From: an uncultured Muribaculaceae bacterium
Lineage (GTDB): Bacteria > Bacteroidota > Bacteroidia > Bacteroidales > Muribaculaceae
Assembly (NCBI GenBank): GCA_958439725.1
Contig: CAUBWJ010000015.1
Span: 1 to 53,439 of the forward strand
Reading direction: 5' to 3'
DNA: 53,439 bases
Positions 49,276 through 53,439 of this stretch are shown here, in pieces. How positions within the stretch are numbered: the stretch's first letter is position 1; every line of letters begins with the position of its first letter. The notes beneath the pieces are model-generated. The model did not search any database and was not told the DNA's origin. It saw nothing but the letters and a program-made list of their open reading frames with translations. A program made the position numbers and the translations under genes.

Positions 49276-51210
49276 ATGATTATGAATAATAGACTATCCC
49301 CCATATTAGCATATAACATCCAGCTATATGCATACAACGAAAGTGAAACCTCCGAAAAGGATTTCGCACAAAACCTCTGTTACGACGACCGGCGCGACTT
49401 CCTCACGGACGAATCTTTCCGCGGCATAGCCATCAAGCTCGGCTTGAGAAACCAAGGTTTTTTTAAGGGCGCGCGTAGAATGGTTTCGGTGTCGGTTGTC
49501 GACCTTTCTGCCCGTGTTCCGCTTGCAAAGCAGGAAATAAAGGTGAACATCTCCCAGACGGAATATGCCAAGGATATATTTACATATTTTCCTATGGACG
49601 CGGATAAAGGCGCCATGTTCCGTACGTATAGAATAATGGTCTGCGATGAAACAGCCCGCAGAATGATATGCGAGACGGTGTTTCATCTGTTCGACGGACG
49701 GTCTTTGCGTCATCCCGCCCAATGGTATAAGGCCTCGACTGGCGGTTTGCGTCTTTCCTGGATGTCAGATCTCTTCAAGACACTCGACACTGACGACGAC
49801 TCCACTTATTACGTAAAATTCATTCTTTCCCAACATATAACCTCCGTTCCCCCTGCAGTTCTGCCTGAACTGGAATTGAGGATTTACCGTCCTGACGGAC
49901 AGGTTGAGATCCAGTTTAAGGAACCCGGCTATATTGATCCGGGAAACGGATGTGACAAAGAGCTTTGCGTGGAATTCCCGTTTACAACCTCCGAAGGGAA
50001 CAACGGGGTGCATTATGCCGAACTCCTCTGCATGGAATACGCCATCGCGGGATTCGCATTCGATACCCGGCAGCAATCCGCCCCCGGCGGCTGGCCCGAC
50101 TATCTCCTTGTGCCCATGGATGAAGTGAACCTTGATGAAGCCAAGGAAAGACTCGAGGTGTTTCTCCACCCCGAGAAATCCAGAACCTCACCGACGGTTC
50201 GGGAGGAAGATAATCTTGACTCGCTTATCGACGACTTCATAAACTCGGAGCGTGATAAGATGAAGGATGACGACTCATATTCTGCCGATTCGGATAAAGA
50301 ACCGGGAAAACAGCCGGAAAAGGAATCCGAAGAAGAGAATGATGATGAGCAGTCTTTTTCCTCATCCCTCGACAGCCTTACCGGCCTGAGAGCCGTGAAG
50401 GAAAAGCTTACGGTTTATGAACGCGTGGTGCGCTTCAACCGCCTGCGCGCCGACAACGGGCTCCCTGTGGCGCCCGCGCCGCTCCACGCCATGTTTCTCG
50501 GTTCGCCCGGCACCGGTAAAACCACTGTTGCCAAAATCATGGGCAAAATGCTTCACAGCCTTGGGGTGCTCTCCAAAGGGCATGTGGTGGTGCGCGAGCG
50601 CGCCACTCTCCTGGGCCAGTTCTACAACTCTGAGGCCGAGAAAACCATTGCCGCCCTTGAGGAAGCCCGGGGAGGCATCCTGTTTATAGACGAGGCATAC
50701 CAGCTTTATCAGCCCGAGGATCCGCGCGACCCCGGCAAATTCGTGATAGAGACCCTGCTGACAGCGCTCGCCGATGACTCGCAGCGCGACTGGATGCTGA
50801 TTCTGGCCGGGTATACCGACGAGATGCTCCGGCTGTTCAGGATGAATCCGGGCTTCCGTTCACGCATTCCGGATTGCAACATCTATCAGTTTGACGACTT
50901 CTCGGAGACTGAACTCATGCAGATAGCCGAGAACTATCTCACCCGAAGCAATTACGTGCTCACGCCCGAAGCCCATGCCGCTCTCAGCGACAGACTGAAA
51001 TCCGATTTTGACCGTCGCGACAGAAGCTTCGGTAATGCCCGACATGTCATGAACATGATCCAGACCGAGATTCTCCCCGCTATGGCAGTAAGGGTAATGG
51101 ATCAAGGGCTCTGCGATGAAATTTCGTTGACGGAAATCCTTCCGGCCGATATTCCCGCGCCTCTCCTTAAAAAGGAGAGTGCCCGTATCCGTGTAGGTTT
51201 TGCCATATAA
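49276..51210 (+). CDS. CbbX-like AAA+ ATPase with a large unknown N-terminal domain
   Basis: A 644-residue protein if started at 49276 (MIMNNRLSPILAYNIQLYAY); ATGs at 49255 (inside a hairpin) and 49282 are alternatives. Residues about 1-310 form an unrecognised, mostly beta region. A strongly acidic linker follows (about 310-370, e.g. EPGKQPEKESEEENDDE). The C-terminal part is an AAA+ domain of the CbbX/SpoVK type, with Walker A FLGSPGTGKTTVAKIMG near 411, Walker B GGILFIDEAYQLYQP near 466 and an arginine-finger region RMNPGFRSRIPD. CbbX remodels Rubisco, but no Rubisco is present, so here it must remodel something else. It is the first gene before a Wzi-like barrel, with a 27-base gap. Confidence 0.85.
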   Translation: MIMNNRLSPILAYNIQLYAYNESETSEKDFAQNLCYDDRRDFLTDESFRGIAIKLGLRNQGFFKGARRMVSVSVVDLSARVPLAKQEIKVNISQTEYAKDIFTYFPMDADKGAMFRTYRIMVCDETARRMICETVFHLFDGRSLRHPAQWYKASTGGLRLSWMSDLFKTLDTDDDSTYYVKFILSQHITSVPPAVLPELELRIYRPDGQVEIQFKEPGYIDPGNGCDKELCVEFPFTTSEGNNGVHYAELLCMEYAIAGFAFDTRQQSAPGGWPDYLLVPMDEVNLDEAKERLEVFLHPEKSRTSPTVREEDNLDSLIDDFINSERDKMKDDDSYSADSDKEPGKQPEKESEEENDDEQSFSSSLDSLTGLRAVKEKLTVYERVVRFNRLRADNGLPVAPAPLHAMFLGSPGTGKTTVAKIMGKMLHSLGVLSKGHVVVRERATLLGQFYNSEAEKTIAALEEARGGILFIDEAYQLYQPEDPRDPGKFVIETLLTALADDSQRDWMLILAGYTDEMLRLFRMNPGFRSRIPDCNIYQFDDFSETELMQIAENYLTRSNYVLTPEAHAALSDRLKSDFDRRDRSFGNARHVMNMIQTEILPAMAVRVMDQGLCDEISLTEILPADIPAPLLKKESARIRVGFAI

Positions 51211-51237
51211 TTTGTAAATTCTTCTTACATTAGCGTT

Positions 51238-52821
51238 ATGTTTGTTTCAACCATTGATATGATGCTACGCCGACGCTTTTCAGCCCTGAGGGTTACGGCC
51301 CTGTTTCTCGGGGCAGCCTGTTGCGCGGTTGCAAATGCCCGGACCGGATTGTTTGACGCTACAGAGGTGGAATATACCGCCGGAGTGTCAGGAATCTACG
51401 GCTCCGGCGACTTCGCGCCTTACTATATGGCGGCCAATCGCGGAGGAAGAGTGACCCGCAGCAAAGGCATCCTCACGGAAGCAGCCGTGAGAGTGTCTAC
51501 CGACTCAACGCGCCGCTTCATCCTTGCCGCCGGCCTTGACTTGGCTGCGTCACGAACCTCGGCCGTCAATTACGAGAGGTATTCAGCCGCATCTTCGTCG
51601 TGGAGCCGACACGCTCTGCGCGCACCGGCCTTCTGGCTCCAGCAAGGCTACATTTCCGGACGTTACCGCTCCATCGCTTTCATGGCCGGGATTCGTGACT
51701 ATGAATCACCCATGCTCAACGACCGGCTGTCGTCAGGCGACCTCACGCGCAGTTCCAATCCCCGCCCCATTCCGGAAGCGGGAATCGGACTTGCCGGCTT
51801 CCGCAAGGTGCCATTTACTTCGGGATGGCTTGAAGTTGATGGCTGGCTGTCCTACGGGAAATACACCGACAATGGATGGTGGCGCGACCATTTCAACCAT
51901 TACAATTACCATCTGGCACAAAACCAATGGCTTGTGTACCGGCGGCTTTACCTGCGTTCCGATGCGTCCAAACGATTCTGCATCACAGCCGGAATCCAGG
52001 CCGCAACACAGTTCGGAGGCTATACGGAGTATTACGAAAACGGAATCAAGACGCGCACCGACCGCCGCTCCACGCGCCTCAAAGAATTCCTGAAGGTAAT
52101 AGTGCCGACTTCGGGCGGCAGCGAGGATTTCTATACCGGGAACACCCTCGGCTCCATCGACATAATGGCGCGCTACCGTATCGGCTCGATCGCCGACCTG
52201 CGACTGTATCTTCAGAATCCATGGGAAGACGGCTCGGGTCTTGGCAAACTGAATGGCTTCGACGGCCTGTGGGGACTGGAATACCGCCCGCTGAATGGAG
52301 GCATAATTTCAGGTGCCGTCATCGAGTATCTCGACATGACCAACCAAAGCGGCCCCCTGCATTATGCTCCCGACTATATCCCCGGAAGCGATATAACGGC
52401 GGAAGCCACAGGAGCCGACGACTATTATAATAACTATTATTATAATTCCTACGCCAATTTCGGAATGATTGCAGGCAGTCCGATGGTGATCTCGCCCCTC
52501 TATAACACCGACGGCTTTCCGGCTGTGGTGACCAACCGCATGCGCGCCATCCATCTGGGATTGGAAAGCGCTCCCCTATCCTGCCTGTCGGTGCGCCTGC
52601 TCGCCTCGTGGCGCAAGGCCTGGGGCAACGGGTATATCCCCCTCCTCAAGCCCCGGCATTCATTCTCCGCCATGCTGGAGACGATGTTTGCACCGGGCCG
52701 CATAAAAGGACTTTCTGTAAACCTGCGCCTCGGCATGGACCGCGGCACCTTGCCAGCCAATGCCGCAGGAGCGGAGTTGGGAATCACTTATTCCGGCAAT
52801 TTCACCCTCAACCGTCATTGA
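51238..52821 (+). CDS. Wzi-like capsule-assembly outer-membrane protein
   Basis: A 527-residue outer-membrane protein. A signal sequence (SALRVTALFLGAACCAVANA) is followed by TAGVSGIYGSGDFAPYYMAA, the usual start of Bacteroidetes Wzi-like proteins, then alternating aromatic strands of a barrel: RLYLRSDASKRFCITAGIQA, IDIMARYRIGSIADLRLYLQ, LRLGMDRGTLPANAAGAELG. Near 400 a Tyr/Asn-rich loop (DDYYNNYYYNSY) comes from an ATT-rich repeat. It should bind or assemble surface polysaccharide. No capsule locus is in the window. Confidence 0.82.
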   Translation: MFVSTIDMMLRRRFSALRVTALFLGAACCAVANARTGLFDATEVEYTAGVSGIYGSGDFAPYYMAANRGGRVTRSKGILTEAAVRVSTDSTRRFILAAGLDLAASRTSAVNYERYSAASSSWSRHALRAPAFWLQQGYISGRYRSIAFMAGIRDYESPMLNDRLSSGDLTRSSNPRPIPEAGIGLAGFRKVPFTSGWLEVDGWLSYGKYTDNGWWRDHFNHYNYHLAQNQWLVYRRLYLRSDASKRFCITAGIQAATQFGGYTEYYENGIKTRTDRRSTRLKEFLKVIVPTSGGSEDFYTGNTLGSIDIMARYRIGSIADLRLYLQNPWEDGSGLGKLNGFDGLWGLEYRPLNGGIISGAVIEYLDMTNQSGPLHYAPDYIPGSDITAEATGADDYYNNYYYNSYANFGMIAGSPMVISPLYNTDGFPAVVTNRMRAIHLGLESAPLSCLSVRLLASWRKAWGNGYIPLLKPRHSFSAMLETMFAPGRIKGLSVNLRLGMDRGTLPANAAGAELGITYSGNFTLNRH

Positions 52822-52822
52822 C

Positions 52823-53272
52823 ATGAAACTATTTAGCATATTTGTCATTCTACTGACATCTTTACTGGCCGGATGCACCCACAACGATGGCGACATAGGC
52901 CCCCTTTTCGGCTCGTGGCAACTTGAAACCATAGAGCTGGATGGCACAGTGGATTCCTCATATCCCGGAAATGTATTCTGGGGCTTCCAGTCGTCGATAA
53001 TCCGCATGGCTGTGGTGAACGAGCATCACGAGCACGTGGACTACTGGGGAACGTGGAAACTGTCCGACAATATCCTGACGCTCGACTACACCCACTCCAA
53101 CTCCGAAATGCCTCCCGGCACCGGCGACTACCGTTTCCCTCCCTCAATCCACCTGCCCGAAAACGGTGTGGTGTCCCTCAACGTCCTATCCCTTAAAGGC
53201 TCCACCCTCACCATCCAGTACAAAAATACAGCCGGCACAACCATCGTCTACCGCCTGCATAAACAGTTCTGA
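52823..53272 (+). CDS. Small lipocalin-like lipoprotein
   Basis: A 149-residue lipoprotein. MKLFSIFVILLTSLLAGCTH has a clear lipobox LAGC with Cys18. The mature part matches the small lipocalin-like domain common in Bacteroidetes: GPLFGSWQLETIELDG at the N-terminus, HVDYWGTWKLSDNILTLDY and GSTLTIQYKNTAGTTIVYRL at the end. The ATG is one base after the Wzi-like stop, so the two are coupled in one operon. Ligand unknown. Confidence 0.82.
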   Translation: MKLFSIFVILLTSLLAGCTHNDGDIGPLFGSWQLETIELDGTVDSSYPGNVFWGFQSSIIRMAVVNEHHEHVDYWGTWKLSDNILTLDYTHSNSEMPPGTGDYRFPPSIHLPENGVVSLNVLSLKGSTLTIQYKNTAGTTIVYRLHKQF

Positions 53273-53385
53273 AATCCCCTCTGATTGAATCCTATACCTT
53301 CCTCTACATCTTCTCTTTCCCTCAATGGATAAGATTCCAGGCGCCCTATTAGGTTAACCTTACTGTAGATACGCGAATATGAAAA

Positions 53386-53433
53386 AGAGGCTGTGTCGTA
53401 ATTAAGGTTTTACGGCGCAGCCTCTGTTTTTTG
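53386..53433 (+). terminator. Terminator of the AAA+/Wzi operon
   Basis: AGAGGCTGTGTCGTAA (53386-53401) pairs with TTACGGCGCAGCCTCT (53410-53425) using two G-T pairs, then GTTTTTT. Confidence 0.88.
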
Positions 53434-53439
53434 AACTGT

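Noticed and set aside
49276..51210. A Rubisco activase (CbbX)
   Set aside because: The ATPase domain is CbbX-like, but there is no Rubisco gene in the window and the N-terminal domain is foreign to CbbX.

Overview
The window looks like chromosomal DNA of a gut Bacteroidales, most likely a Muribaculaceae-type organism. The reasons are the many Bacteroidetes promoters (a -7 box TAnnTTTG, often 20 bases after TTTG), Bacteroidetes families such as DUF3078, the Wzi-like outer-membrane protein, DUF6088/AbiEii and an Mpi-type invertase, and the glycogen cluster of debranching enzyme, GT4 and GH57. Nothing in the window fixes the species.

Layout. 1-4620 is an accessory, more AT-rich, leftward-reading segment. 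Read from right to left it holds a tyrosine recombinase, a repeat (R3), an AbiE-type toxin-antitoxin operon with a third small gene, two more repeats (R2, R1), an Mpi-family serine invertase, and the start of a truncated restriction-modification specificity gene that runs off the window. The three repeats fold into the same bulged hairpin, with compensatory base changes, and R3 and R2 directly follow the 3' ends of gene units. 4620-6190 has no convincing gene. It holds hairpins, a 37-base tandem repeat and two tandem copies of a strongly structured ~350-base sequence. 6190-17350 is housekeeping and envelope: a CoA transferase, a WecA/MraY-like transferase, an M48 protease, a CDF cation exporter and an RND efflux operon (adaptor, pump, TolC). 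17468-19056 has two small toxin-antitoxin-like pairs (HicAB; GNAT plus a 67-residue partner). 19300-25571 holds tRNA-Gln, tyrS, a DUF3078 protein, two unknown exported proteins, a Crp/Fnr regulator and a MATE exporter. 25680-30591 is the glycogen/alpha-glucan operon. 30636-33791 holds tRNA-Leu, a pyrE operon and a His/Pro/Arg-rich exported protein. 33805-36827 has a ferredoxin and a four-subunit 2-oxoacid:ferredoxin oxidoreductase. 37002-46527 holds a DbpA-like helicase, a Crp/Fnr regulator, a one-pass membrane regulator and a MacAB-TolC-type ABC efflux operon. 46704-46976 is a free-standing structured RNA with its own promoter and terminator that I cannot assign to a family. The right end has a POT peptide transporter and a rightward operon (CbbX-like AAA+ ATPase, Wzi-like barrel, small lipoprotein) behind a long structured leader.

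How it fits together. Two tripartite efflux systems, MATE, CDF and POT transporters give a transport-rich envelope theme. The 2-oxoacid:ferredoxin oxidoreductase, ferredoxins, CoA transferase and glycogen genes fit an anaerobic saccharolytic fermenter. The most unusual parts are the left accessory segment, where recombinases, defence genes and hairpin repeats are interleaved, and the orphan RNA at 46.7 kb.
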